A DNA stretch of 64,000 nt from Croceimicrobium hydrocarbonivorans (lineage in GTDB: Bacteria > Bacteroidota > Bacteroidia > Flavobacteriales > Schleiferiaceae). Location: assembly GCF_014524565.1 (NCBI RefSeq), contig NZ_CP060139.1:1309501-1373500 (forward strand), in the 5' to 3' direction. This document shows positions 1-8,081 of this stretch, one piece after another. Within the stretch, counting starts at the first letter, position 1. Each line of letters opens with the position of its first letter. Position numbers and translations under genes: made by a program. The notes below the pieces were generated by a model, which did no database searches, was not told the origin of the DNA, and worked only from the letters and a program-made list of their open reading frames with translations.

Positions 1-31
1 TGAAAGTGTGAAATGCTATTGAAACAAAAAG

Positions 32-103
32 TAGCCCCGGCAGGAATCGAACCTGCATCTCAAGCTCCGGAAACTTGCATACTATCCATTGTACTACGGA
101 GCC
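32..103 (-). tRNA. tRNA-Arg (anticodon CCG)
   Basis: The minus strand folds into a full cloverleaf. The acceptor arm is GGCTCCG paired with CGGGGCT (one G-U at position 1-72 and one internal G-U). The D-stem is GTAC/GTAT, the anticodon stem is CAAGT/GCTTG with loop TTCCGGA, and the T-arm is GCAGG-TTCGATT-CCTGC. Loop positions 34-36 read CCG, so it decodes CGG (Arg). The discriminator base is A and no CCA is encoded after it. The gene stands alone, divergent from the pyrophosphatase gene. Confidence 0.95.
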
Positions 104-217
104 AATTCTTCTTTCAATATCCAAAGAACTCAAAACTGCTAATTGGAGTCAATTTAGCATAGGTAATTGAGGGCTGCAAAAATAGTACTTGTCGTGAGAA
201 TGACCGGCTACATGCAC

Positions 218-225
218 TAACTTTG
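218..225 (+). promoter_or_regulatory. -7 promoter box for ppa
   Basis: TAACTTTG matches the Bacteroidota -7 consensus TAnnTTTG and lies 14 nt before the ppa start codon. A well-spaced -33 TTG is not obvious. Confidence 0.5.
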
Positions 226-239
226 TCCAAAACACTAAC

Positions 240-785
240 ATGAACACCCCTTTCAACCCCTGGCACTCTGTTTCTCCTGGCGATAAATTCCCATCTTACG
301 TAAATGGTATCATTGAAATTCCCGCGAATACCCGTGCGAAATACGAATTAGATAAAGACTCTGGCCTATTAAAAATGGATAGGGTTTTGTACTCATCTAT
401 GTACTACCCTGCCAATTACGGTTTTATCCCTCAAACTTATTGCGACGATAAAGACCCCCTCGATATTTTAGTGCTTTCGCAAATTACCGTTGTTCCGATG
501 TGCATGGTTTCGGCTCGTGTTATTGGCGTTATGCGAATGCTCGATGGCGGTGAATTGGATGACAAGATCATTGCTGTAGCCGAAAATGATATGAGTGTCA
601 ACCATATTCACGATATTTCAGAATTACCTGTGCACTTTTTAAAGGAGCTTAAAAATTTCTTTGAAGACTATAAAAAGCTGGAAAACAAAACCGTAGAAGT
701 GGAAGATTTCCAAAATGCTGAAATTGCCAGGAAAATTGTACTTCAAAGTCTGGAGGACTATAAAAAATACAGGGCCAATAATTAA
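240..785 (+). CDS. ppa: Inorganic pyrophosphatase, family I
   Basis: Soluble cytoplasmic enzyme that hydrolyses pyrophosphate to two phosphates and so pulls biosynthetic reactions forward. The 181-aa length fits the family (about 175 aa). The family I signature with metal-binding aspartates is at residues 69-75 (DDKDPLD), preceded by the conserved [11 protein letters not shown] stretch at 56-66. The start has a TAnnTTTG box shortly upstream. A small membrane-protein gene follows after 11 nt and is probably co-transcribed. Confidence 0.97.
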   Translation: MNTPFNPWHSVSPGDKFPSYVNGIIEIPANTRAKYELDKDSGLLKMDRVLYSSMYYPANYGFIPQTYCDDKDPLDILVLSQITVVPMCMVSARVIGVMRMLDGGELDDKIIAVAENDMSVNHIHDISELPVHFLKELKNFFEDYKKLENKTVEVEDFQNAEIARKIVLQSLEDYKKYRANN

Positions 786-796
786 GCTAAAGCCTT

Positions 797-1222
797 ATGC
801 GTAAAACACTTTTCTGGATCTTGGGTATTGCCCTGATCCTGCTCATCGGATGGATCACTTTCCTTTACTACGGCACCTATTCTGAAGGAGTTCGTGCGGG
901 TACCGTGATTAAACTTTCTCGTAAAGGTGTAGTTTTTAAAACCTGGGAAGGCCAGCTTAATATTCGCTCTTTTGGTGCGGTTAACAGCAATAACAGCCTT
1001 TCCGAGACCTTTGAGTTTTCCATTGAAAGTGATCAAGAGCACATAATTAAAACCCTTGAGGAGGTTTCACTTTCCGGAGAACGTGTTAACTTACACTATA
1101 TCGAAAGATATCGAGTTTTACCCTGGAGAGGAAGCACACGCTATTTCATTACCAAAATTGAGCGTAGTCCTCAGAAAAAGCCTGCTTCAGAAGAAGACGC
1201 GGAACGAGCCCCCTTTAAATAA
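797..1222 (+). CDS. Small membrane-anchored protein, conserved in Bacteroidota
   Basis: 141 aa with one N-terminal transmembrane segment at about residues 5-25 and a basic start (MRK), followed by a soluble, mostly beta-type domain with the stretch KLSRKGVVFKTWEGQL. Proteins of this shape occur widely in Bacteroidota and are sometimes labelled 6-phosphogluconate dehydrogenase; nothing here (no Rossmann motif) supports that enzyme name. The gene sits between ppa and a histidine kinase gene, only 2 nt before the latter, so the two are probably translated from one message. Function unknown. Confidence 0.75.
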   Translation: MRKTLFWILGIALILLIGWITFLYYGTYSEGVRAGTVIKLSRKGVVFKTWEGQLNIRSFGAVNSNNSLSETFEFSIESDQEHIIKTLEEVSLSGERVNLHYIERYRVLPWRGSTRYFITKIERSPQKKPASEEDAERAPFK

Positions 1223-1224
1223 GA

Positions 1225-2529
1225 ATGTCTTATAAGCAGTTTAGAGAAATAGTTTACGGTCGGGAAGATGAATTTGATCTTAAAGAAATCATCTTCCATC
1301 AAATCTGTTTTATCAGTGCTATTGCTTTGAGCATAGGCCTGCTGCTTTCCATTAATATCCGTCAATGGGACCTGGTTTTGGTAATTCTGGGCACCCAATT
1401 AATCTTGATCTTAAGCTACTGGTTTTCCAGAGTGATGGGCTATTTCAAAGTGGGATGGTTCATCTTTATGATCACCTCCTATGCCCTATTTGGATTTAAT
1501 TATTTTCTAAATAGCGGTATTAATGGAACCACCACAGTTCTAAGCTTCATGACTCTGGCCATGCTTTTTGCCACCACTCAAAGCAAGCAACATTGGTTTT
1601 GGACCGTCATTCACGGAATTGTTTTTTCCGGTCTACTGCTCTATGAATACAACTTCGGTCGCCAATACATCGTAGGCTACGAAACGGAGGAACTGCGCTA
1701 TATCGATACGGTATTTAGCTACCTTCTTACCCTGGGGCTTTTCTTTTTAATCTTCCGATTGATCCGACAAGCTTATGAGATGCAACGTCAGAAAGTGGAG
1801 GACCAAAAAATTGAACTGCAACAAAACCAAAAGGAACTAAAAGAGAGCTATAAAGAATTAACCAAAGTTCTTTCTATAATTGCTCATGATGTTCGGAATC
1901 CCTTGGCCTCCATAGAAAGCTATCTTGAATTAGCCCGAGATGGTGCCATTCCGGAGGAAGACCGAATGCAGCTCAAAGCCGAGCTTCTGAAAATGGTGCA
2001 AAACACCTCCCATATGTTGGATGATATGGTGAATTGGTCCAAATCCCAAATCGCCGGCAATCATGCCAATTTCCATTTGGTAAGTTTAGGGTCCTGGTTA
2101 AATCAGACCGTAGAGCATCTAAGAGGTATGGCCAAAGCAAAAGGAATCCTACTGAAAGATGATTACAATGGTCAGGAAAAAGTATTCTGTGACCCCATTT
2201 TGATGACCGTTATTATCCGAAATCTCTTACAGAATGCTGTTAAATTCACTCCTAGTGGTAAAGAGATTTCGCTAAAAGTTCGCAGTACTAAAAACGCTGT
2301 GCTTTTTACGGTAAGTGATCAAGGACTTGGGATTTCAGCTGAAAAACAAAAGACTCTTTTTAGCGGCCGCACAGAAAGTGTTCCGGGTACTCAACAAGAA
2401 CGAGGAAGCGGTTTCGGTCTATTGATAGTGAAGGAATACGTAGACTTGCATCAAGGTAGTATTAGCTTGGATAGCAGCCCTGGAAAAGGCAGCACCTTTA
2501 CGGTTTCCATCCCTTTTAAACCGCATTAA
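1225..2529 (+). CDS. Membrane sensor histidine kinase
   Basis: 434 aa. The first 185 residues carry about six hydrophobic segments with no recognisable periplasmic sensor domain, so sensing is probably within the membrane. A coiled coil (about 185-215) leads into the HisKA dimerisation domain, with the phospho-accepting His221 in HDVRNPLASI. The ATPase domain shows the N-box around residues 331-340 (IRNLLQNAVK), the G1 box DQGLG at 365-369 and the G2 box GSGFGLL at 394-400. No receiver domain is fused and no response regulator gene lies nearby, so the partner is unknown. The 3' end overlaps the convergent DUF2461 gene by 4 bp. Confidence 0.93.
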   Translation: MSYKQFREIVYGREDEFDLKEIIFHQICFISAIALSIGLLLSINIRQWDLVLVILGTQLILILSYWFSRVMGYFKVGWFIFMITSYALFGFNYFLNSGINGTTTVLSFMTLAMLFATTQSKQHWFWTVIHGIVFSGLLLYEYNFGRQYIVGYETEELRYIDTVFSYLLTLGLFFLIFRLIRQAYEMQRQKVEDQKIELQQNQKELKESYKELTKVLSIIAHDVRNPLASIESYLELARDGAIPEEDRMQLKAELLKMVQNTSHMLDDMVNWSKSQIAGNHANFHLVSLGSWLNQTVEHLRGMAKAKGILLKDDYNGQEKVFCDPILMTVIIRNLLQNAVKFTPSGKEISLKVRSTKNAVLFTVSDQGLGISAEKQKTLFSGRTESVPGTQQERGSGFGLLIVKEYVDLHQGSISLDSSPGKGSTFTVSIPFKPH

Positions 2530-3185
2530 GCCTGGCTAATCGCGTCGTCGATAAAATCCATAAATGGAATCGCTGCAGCAAAGGCTTCCTTTAGTTCCTC
2601 TAGTCCTTTAGCTGTAAAAATAGCTTGCTCATCAAGCTGCTTCATGATTAGGAGATCCTTGTGTTTCAGTAGCTCAATATGAGGATGATCCAATTCAAAA
2701 CCCTTGGGATTTCTTTGAAGCTTATCACCTCTAAAAGCACCATACACTTTCTTGAACTGCGGATCTTCTTCAATGGCTTTCAATTCATCTCCACGCACAT
2801 CAATTAAATCGCGCAATGCCAAAAGATGTTCCTTGGCGGGATGATACAATCCGGTGCCAATAAACAAATTACCTGGCTCAATATGTAAATAGAAATCACC
2901 ATAGCCTGGCCCTCTCCTTTTCACCATGAGGGCGAAATTGGTCTTATAGGGCGGTTTATCCGGATGAAAACGACGGTTATTATTAATCCTGGCCAGATAC
3001 TTCTTAGGGTCCATCATGGTCATGGGATAGACCTCGGCAAAGGTCTCCTGAATTTGACCGGCATAGTCGATTAAGCCCTGTCGGATATCCTGATACCATT
3101 TACGATTGGCATCCATCCACTCTTTTGTATTGAGGACTTTTAAAGCTTCTAAAAACTGGTAGGTATCAGGATGTGGTGCTTTCAT
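2526..3185 (-). CDS. DUF2461 family protein
   Basis: 219-aa soluble protein recognised as a DUF2461 (TIGR02453-type) member from its N-terminal layout and conserved stretches such as KYLARINNNRRF and GFELDHPH. The biochemical function of the family is not established. The start lies 1 nt after the metG stop, so it is very likely translated in an operon with metG. The 3' end runs into the convergent histidine kinase gene. Confidence 0.85.
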   Translation of the reverse strand: MKAPHPDTYQFLEALKVLNTKEWMDANRKWYQDIRQGLIDYAGQIQETFAEVYPMTMMDPKKYLARINNNRRFHPDKPPYKTNFALMVKRRGPGYGDFYLHIEPGNLFIGTGLYHPAKEHLLALRDLIDVRGDELKAIEEDPQFKKVYGAFRGDKLQRNPKGFELDHPHIELLKHKDLLIMKQLDEQAIFTAKGLEELKEAFAAAIPFMDFIDDAISQA

Positions 3186-3186
3186 A

Positions 3187-5223
3187 CTATCGGATTACAG
3201 CACCATTAGGCATATCTGCGGGTGCTGAAGTGAATTTAAGATTTCCCTCCGAATCTTCCGCCATTAATATCATTCCCTGGCTCATTACACCCCGCAATTT
3301 TCGCGGAGCTAAATTCACTACCACGGACACCTTAGTGCCTGATAAATCTTCGGGATTAAAATACTGGGCAATTCCACTAACAATACTCCGCTTTTCGAAA
3401 CCTAAATCTACTTCGAGATGTAAAAGCTTATCCGCCTTCTTTACTTTCTGAGCACTAAGAATAGTACCTACTCGGATATCAAGCTTAGTGAAATCCTCAA
3501 ATTGTATTTCTTCCTTTAAAGCCTCGTACTGAGGCTCAGCTTTGGCTGCCGCAGCGGCTTCCAATTTGGCTTTCTGGGCTTCAATAGTTTCATCTTCAAT
3601 TTTAGAAAAGAGATGACCACCACTTTGAATGCGATGCCCGGCCTTAAGTAATTCCTGACTATTGCAATCTTCCCAGGCTAAAGCTTCAATTTGCAGGTCT
3701 GTCCGCAACTTATTAGCGCTAAAAGGCATGAAAGGCTCCATAACCTGGGCCAACTGAGCACAAATTTGGGCAGCCACATATAAGGTGGTTCCCGCTCGCT
3801 CCGGGTCTTCCTTAATTTTCTTCCAGGGCTCTTGATCCGCTAGGTATTTATTCCCTAATCTGGCCAATCCCATCATCCGGCTTAAAGCCTCACGGAATCG
3901 ATAGCTTTCCAAAGACTCAGCAATCGACGCGGGTGTAGCTGCCATCGAGGCTAAGGCCTCTTTATCTTCGCTAGTGAATGCTCCGGCTTTGGGGATTTCG
4001 CCTTCATAATACTTCTGCATTAATACCTGCACCCGATTCACAAAATTGCCCAAAATGGCAACCAACTCACTATTATTCCGAGTTTGGAAATCGCTCCAGG
4101 TAAAATCATTGTCCTTACTCTCGGGAGCCGTAGCAGTTAGTACGTAGCGCAATACATCTTCCTTACCCTCGAAATCCTCGAGGTACTCATGTAACCAAAC
4201 CGCCCAATTACGGCTGGTAGAAATTTTACGTCCCTCCAAATTGAGAAACTCATTGGCTGGCACTTCATCCGCTAAATGAAAACCACCGTGCTCCATCAAC
4301 ATAGCTGGGAAAATGATGCAATGGAAAACGATATTATCCTTACCGATAAAATGCACCAATTTGGTATCGTCCTTAGTCCAATAATCCTCCCAGGCATCTC
4401 CCAACAATTCCTTAGTTGCAGAAATGTACCCAATGGGAGCATCAAACCATACGTATAAAACCTTGCCCTCCGCATCATCGAGAGGAACGGGGATACCCCA
4501 ATCCAAATCGCGGGTCATACTGCGTGCTTGTAAACCATCACCACTGTCTAACCAACTCATGCATTGGCCATAGACATTAGGCTTCCAGTTTTTATGGGAT
4601 TGGATATAATCCTTAATTTTCCCACTCAAGTGATCCAAGGGTAGGAACCAGTGTTTGGTTTCCTTTAAAATGGGCTCCGCTCCACTTAAGCGACTCTTTG
4701 GGCTGATCAGATCAGTAGGACTCAAAGAAGTACCACAATTCTCGCATTGATCTCCATAAGCCTCACCAAAATGGCAATTGGGGCATTCACCCACAATAAA
4801 ACGATCGGCTATAAACTGCTCTGCCTCCGGGTCGAAATACTGCTGCGTTACCTTTTCCTCTAAGGATCCCTTCTCATAGAGTTTAGTAAAAAAGTCCTGC
4901 GCAGTTTTATGATGGATCTCCTTACTGGTGCGAGAAAACACATCGAAACTAATGCCGATCTTATCCAATGAATCGCGGATGATAGCATGGTAACGATCAA
5001 CGATCTCCCGAGGTTCGGCGCCTTCACTTTGAGCCTTCATATTAATGGCCGCACCATGCTCATCCGTTCCACAAACGAAAATGAGGTCTTTGCCATTTTT
5101 ACGCAGATATCGAGCATAAATATCCGAAGGCAAGTAACATCCGGCTAGGTGACCGATGTGTACAGGGCCATTGGCATATGGAAGGGCTGCTGTAATAGTA
5201 TAGCGCGAAATCTCGGAGGACAT
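3187..5223 (-). CDS. metG: Methionine--tRNA ligase
   Basis: Charges tRNA-Met. 678 aa with the class I HIGH motif at about residues 22-25 (VHIGHLAG), a zinc-binding knuckle with paired CxxC motifs near residues 146-168 (CPNC...CENC), and a KMSKS-equivalent KISTS near residue 335. The C-terminus from about residue 575 is the EMAPII/Trbp111-type tRNA-binding and dimerisation domain (DIRVGTILSAQKV). The upstream promoter has TTG, an 18-nt spacer and TACTTTTG. DUF2461 follows immediately. Confidence 0.98.
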   Translation of the reverse strand: MSSEISRYTITAALPYANGPVHIGHLAGCYLPSDIYARYLRKNGKDLIFVCGTDEHGAAINMKAQSEGAEPREIVDRYHAIIRDSLDKIGISFDVFSRTSKEIHHKTAQDFFTKLYEKGSLEEKVTQQYFDPEAEQFIADRFIVGECPNCHFGEAYGDQCENCGTSLSPTDLISPKSRLSGAEPILKETKHWFLPLDHLSGKIKDYIQSHKNWKPNVYGQCMSWLDSGDGLQARSMTRDLDWGIPVPLDDAEGKVLYVWFDAPIGYISATKELLGDAWEDYWTKDDTKLVHFIGKDNIVFHCIIFPAMLMEHGGFHLADEVPANEFLNLEGRKISTSRNWAVWLHEYLEDFEGKEDVLRYVLTATAPESKDNDFTWSDFQTRNNSELVAILGNFVNRVQVLMQKYYEGEIPKAGAFTSEDKEALASMAATPASIAESLESYRFREALSRMMGLARLGNKYLADQEPWKKIKEDPERAGTTLYVAAQICAQLAQVMEPFMPFSANKLRTDLQIEALAWEDCNSQELLKAGHRIQSGGHLFSKIEDETIEAQKAKLEAAAAAKAEPQYEALKEEIQFEDFTKLDIRVGTILSAQKVKKADKLLHLEVDLGFEKRSIVSGIAQYFNPEDLSGTKVSVVVNLAPRKLRGVMSQGMILMAEDSEGNLKFTSAPADMPNGAVIR

Positions 5224-5240
5224 ACATTCAATTTAGCCCA

Positions 5241-5269
5241 CAAAAGTAAGAATTGCGCGGCCTCCGCAA
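5241..5269 (-). promoter_or_regulatory. metG promoter (TTG-N18-TACTTTTG)
   Basis: On the minus strand, TTG (5269-5267), an 18-nt spacer and TACTTTTG (5248-5241) match the Bacteroidota -33/-7 pattern. The expected start of transcription is about a dozen nt before the metG ATG. Confidence 0.6.
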
Positions 5270-5345
5270 TTGCCGATCTGCAAAGGAATTGAATTCCAAA
5301 ACTCAGGTCATTCGCAGGAGCTTAACGATCTTTGCAAAAAAAAGA

Positions 5346-6113
5346 ATGCAACTCTTTTCAAATATTCTTGGCGAAGGTCCGGAAGACCTCATTATCATGC
5401 ACGGCCTTTTTGGGATGAGCGATAATTGGCAAAGCCTGGGTCGCAAGTGGTCAGAGCATTTTAGAGTGCATTTACTGGACCTGCGCAATCATGGTCGTAG
5501 CCCTCATTCTGAGGAATTTTCCTATGATCTGATGGTTGATGATTTACTGGAATACCTCGACCAACATCAAATCGATGAAGCCCATATCATTGGCCATAGT
5601 ATGGGAGGTAAGGTAGCGATGCTGTTTGCGGTACTTCATCCGGAACGTTGTCGCTCTATGATCATTGCCGACATTGCCCCTAAGGCCTACCCTCCTCACC
5701 ATATGGATGTGATTGAAGCGCTGGAAGCCTTGGACCTCTCTAAAATCAGTCGACGCAGTGAAGCCAATGATCAATTTGGCCCCGAACTAGAGCCCGGTGT
5801 ACGTCAGTTTCTTTTAAAGAATCTCTATTGGGAAGAAAGGGATCGACTTAATTGGCGCTTCAACCTCAAGGTATTGTCTCGAGAAATTCAAAAGGTGGGT
5901 GAGAGTCTACCACCCAATGCTTATTACGATCGACCCGCCCTCTTTTTACGCGGTGGTGATTCCTGGTACATCAAGGATGAAGATATCGATGAAATTCAAA
6001 GTCATTACCCCCAAGCAGAATTGGTAACTATCCCCAATGCTGGCCACTGGCTTCATGCCCAGCAACCCGAGCTTTTCTTTGAAGCGGTTAGCGACTTTTT
6101 AGGCGGGCAATAA
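5346..6113 (+). CDS. Alpha/beta fold hydrolase (YbfF-like esterase)
   Basis: 255 aa from the chosen start. The nucleophile elbow GHSMGG places catalytic Ser85; the oxyanion HG is at residues 19-20 (MHGLFG); the likely catalytic His is in NAGHWLHA near the C-terminus. Overall it resembles the YbfF-type esterase group, but the substrate is unknown. The reading frame stays open upstream to 5253, but those 31 codons look non-coding and the motif GATCTTTG, close to a -7 box, lies at 5327-5334; ATG 5346 is therefore preferred. The last 15 bp overlap the convergent murI gene. Confidence 0.88.
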   Translation: MQLFSNILGEGPEDLIIMHGLFGMSDNWQSLGRKWSEHFRVHLLDLRNHGRSPHSEEFSYDLMVDDLLEYLDQHQIDEAHIIGHSMGGKVAMLFAVLHPERCRSMIIADIAPKAYPPHHMDVIEALEALDLSKISRRSEANDQFGPELEPGVRQFLLKNLYWEERDRLNWRFNLKVLSREIQKVGESLPPNAYYDRPALFLRGGDSWYIKDEDIDEIQSHYPQAELVTIPNAGHWLHAQQPELFFEAVSDFLGGQ

Positions 6114-6902
6114 TTTCTCGCTCAATTTAATTTCCTGGCCGAAGAATAGGCGAGCAGTTTTACTGAAGGCCTTGGTCTTTTCGGATACGTAGAATTGAAG
6201 CTTGGGTTCCGTATTCAATTCCCGCAAAAGATCTTTTTCACTTAGCATTTGCTTTAAACGACGAGCGACCATCTCGGCCGAATTAATCACTTGAACATCC
6301 TGCCCCAAGTAGTGCTCAAACTCAGCTTGTAATAAGGGATAATGTGTGCAGCCTAAAATCAAATGACTCAAATCCTTCAGAGCGGGATCGGCCAAATAAT
6401 GTGCTAAAACTCCAGTGCTCACTTCGGTTCCTGCGAAACCTTCTTCCACTAAAGGAGCTAATAAAGGAGTGGCTTTTTGTACGACTTTCAAGTCAGTATC
6501 CAACTTTTGCAATTGCTTGCTATACACTTGTGAGCGTACTGTGGCACGGGTCGCTACTACCCCAACCTTACGCGCTTTTAAGCGAGCCACTTCATCTACC
6601 ACCGGCTCTACCACATTAAGGATGGGCACTTCCGGCCAATCTTGTTTTAGCTCCTTATAGGCCATGGCCGAGGCAGAATTACAGGCAATAACAATGCACT
6701 TGCAATCACTCTCTACCAAGAAACGACTTATGCGTCGAGAATAATCGAGGATGGTACCTTTCGACTTATCCCCATATGGGGCATGCCGGGTATCTCCGAA
6801 ATAAATAAAGGATTCGGAGGGTAGTAATTGGTGAATGGCCGAGGCAACGGTTAAACCACCTACCCCGGAATCGAATATGCCTATGGGATTGTTTTTGGCC
6901 AT
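6099..6902 (-). CDS. murI: Glutamate racemase
   Basis: Makes D-glutamate for peptidoglycan. 267 aa with all family landmarks: FDSGVGG at the N-terminus, the catalytic Cys in ACNSASA (about residue 75) and the second catalytic Cys in GCTHYP (about residue 185). It is the last gene of the envelope block. Its ATG directly follows the T-tract of an intrinsic terminator that ends the ompH transcript (6903-6930), leaving no room for a separate promoter between them. The 3' end overlaps the convergent hydrolase gene by 15 bp. Confidence 0.97.
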   Translation of the reverse strand: MAKNNPIGIFDSGVGGLTVASAIHQLLPSESFIYFGDTRHAPYGDKSKGTILDYSRRISRFLVESDCKCIVIACNSASAMAYKELKQDWPEVPILNVVEPVVDEVARLKARKVGVVATRATVRSQVYSKQLQKLDTDLKVVQKATPLLAPLVEEGFAGTEVSTGVLAHYLADPALKDLSHLILGCTHYPLLQAEFEHYLGQDVQVINSAEMVARRLKQMLSEKDLLRELNTEPKLQFYVSEKTKAFSKTARLFFGQEIKLSEKLLPA

Positions 6903-6930
6903 AAAAAAACCCGCTGTGGATAACAGCGGG
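6903..6930 (-). terminator. Intrinsic terminator abutting the murI start codon
   Basis: Read on the minus strand: an 8-bp perfect stem CCCGCTGT/ACAGCGGG with a 5-nt loop (6930-6910) followed by seven T (6909-6903). The T-tract ends exactly at the murI ATG (6902). This is a textbook terminator placed between ompH and murI. Confidence 0.85.
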
Positions 6931-6957
6931 TACGAAGTTAAGCTATCTAAATGCTTT

Positions 6958-7467
6958 TTATTGGATTCCCAATTTAGCTTTTACCAGCGGCATAATGTCT
7001 TCACCACCTTCGGCGAATACTACCACTGCTTTGCTCTCAGAGCTATCCAAAACATAAGCAAATCCTTTTTCGCGAGCTACATCGGCAATAGCTTTAGAAG
7101 CTTTATCGATTACAGGCTGTAAAAGCTCTACTTGCTTAGATTGTAATTCTTGTTGTGCACTTTGGCTAAACTGCTGAATACGACCTTGTAATTCTTGTAA
7201 TTCTTTGGTCTTAATCTCACGAGTGGAGGTAGTCATCATTTGCTCATTGCGACGGAACTCTTCAATTTTCTTGGTGAGTTCATTTTCCATCTCGGTAAGA
7301 TCCGCTTGCAAACGGTTGCTAAAGTTCTCCAATTCAGTTTGAGCAGCTTTAGTTTCAGGCATTAAGGCTAGGAGTTCGTCTGCATTTATATGGCCAATCT
7401 TTTGTTGAGCGAAAGCAGTACTGCTCAATCCAAAAAATAAGGCGGCTAGTAAAATGATCTTCTTCAT
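6958..7467 (-). CDS. OmpH/Skp family periplasmic chaperone (copy 2)
   Basis: 169 aa with a signal peptide (MKKIILLAALFFGLSSTAFA, cleavage near residue 20), then the OmpH beta-strand start KIGHINADELLALMPE and a long charged, Gln/Glu-rich coiled coil. Skp-type chaperones hold unfolded outer-membrane proteins for the BAM complex. It lies 29 nt after a second ompH gene and shortly downstream of bamA, which fits that job. A strong terminator follows. Confidence 0.92.
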   Translation of the reverse strand: MKKIILLAALFFGLSSTAFAQQKIGHINADELLALMPETKAAQTELENFSNRLQADLTEMENELTKKIEEFRRNEQMMTTSTREIKTKELQELQGRIQQFSQSAQQELQSKQVELLQPVIDKASKAIADVAREKGFAYVLDSSESKAVVVFAEGGEDIMPLVKAKLGIQ

Positions 7468-7496
7468 TGCTGAGTTTGTTTAATGGTCTTGTTTTG

Positions 7497-8009
7497 TTAT
7501 TCGTCTTCTAAATTTTCAATCACTTCATCGCTGATATCAACCTTTTCGCTTACATAAAGGGTTATCAGCTCACTCCCTTTATCAAACACTACGTCGAGGT
7601 TACGGCGTCTTGCCACTTCCTGCACAGCGTTGTAAATCTTATCCTGTATCGGTTTGATTAACTCCTGGCGCTTACTGTAAATCTTGCCTTTAATCCCGAA
7701 GTACAGTTGCTGCTTATTCTTAGCTTCTTCCTCCTTGGCTTTGATGGCAGCCTCTCTTTCGGCTTTCATCTCTTCGGTAAGAAGAACTTTCTCGGCTTCA
7801 TAAGCCTTACGCATGGCATCTGCTTCACTGAGGAGGGCTTCAATTTCACCTTCCCAGGTACGGCTTAGTTGATCCAATTGTTGTTGAGCTTTGGCGTATT
7901 CGGGAATCTGCGTAAGCACGTACTCCGAATCAACGATGCCGAATCGCTGTGCGCTTATCTGAAATCCAAAAACCAGACCAAAAAGAAGAAGCCAAATTTT
8001 TCTATTCAT
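7497..8009 (-). CDS. OmpH/Skp family periplasmic chaperone (copy 1)
   Basis: 170 aa from ATG 8009. A TTG codon 15 nt further upstream is in frame, but the signal peptide begins cleanly at MNRKIWLLLFG. The mature part starts QRFGIVDSEYVLTQIPEYAK, typical of OmpH, then forms a long helical coiled coil and ends in an acidic tail (ENLEDE). It is a divergent paralogue of the next gene and lies just downstream of bamA, matching the usual bamA-skp order. A -7-like box (TATTTTCG, 8075-8068) in the 72-nt gap may give it its own promoter. Confidence 0.9.
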   Translation of the reverse strand: MNRKIWLLLFGLVFGFQISAQRFGIVDSEYVLTQIPEYAKAQQQLDQLSRTWEGEIEALLSEADAMRKAYEAEKVLLTEEMKAEREAAIKAKEEEAKNKQQLYFGIKGKIYSKRQELIKPIQDKIYNAVQEVARRRNLDVVFDKGSELITLYVSEKVDISDEVIENLEDE

Positions 8010-8081
8010 AGTTGCCGTTCGCAAATCGCCTTTTCTCGCTCAAAATGAAAGCATTTCCGAGAGCGGGCGAAAATAGCTTAT

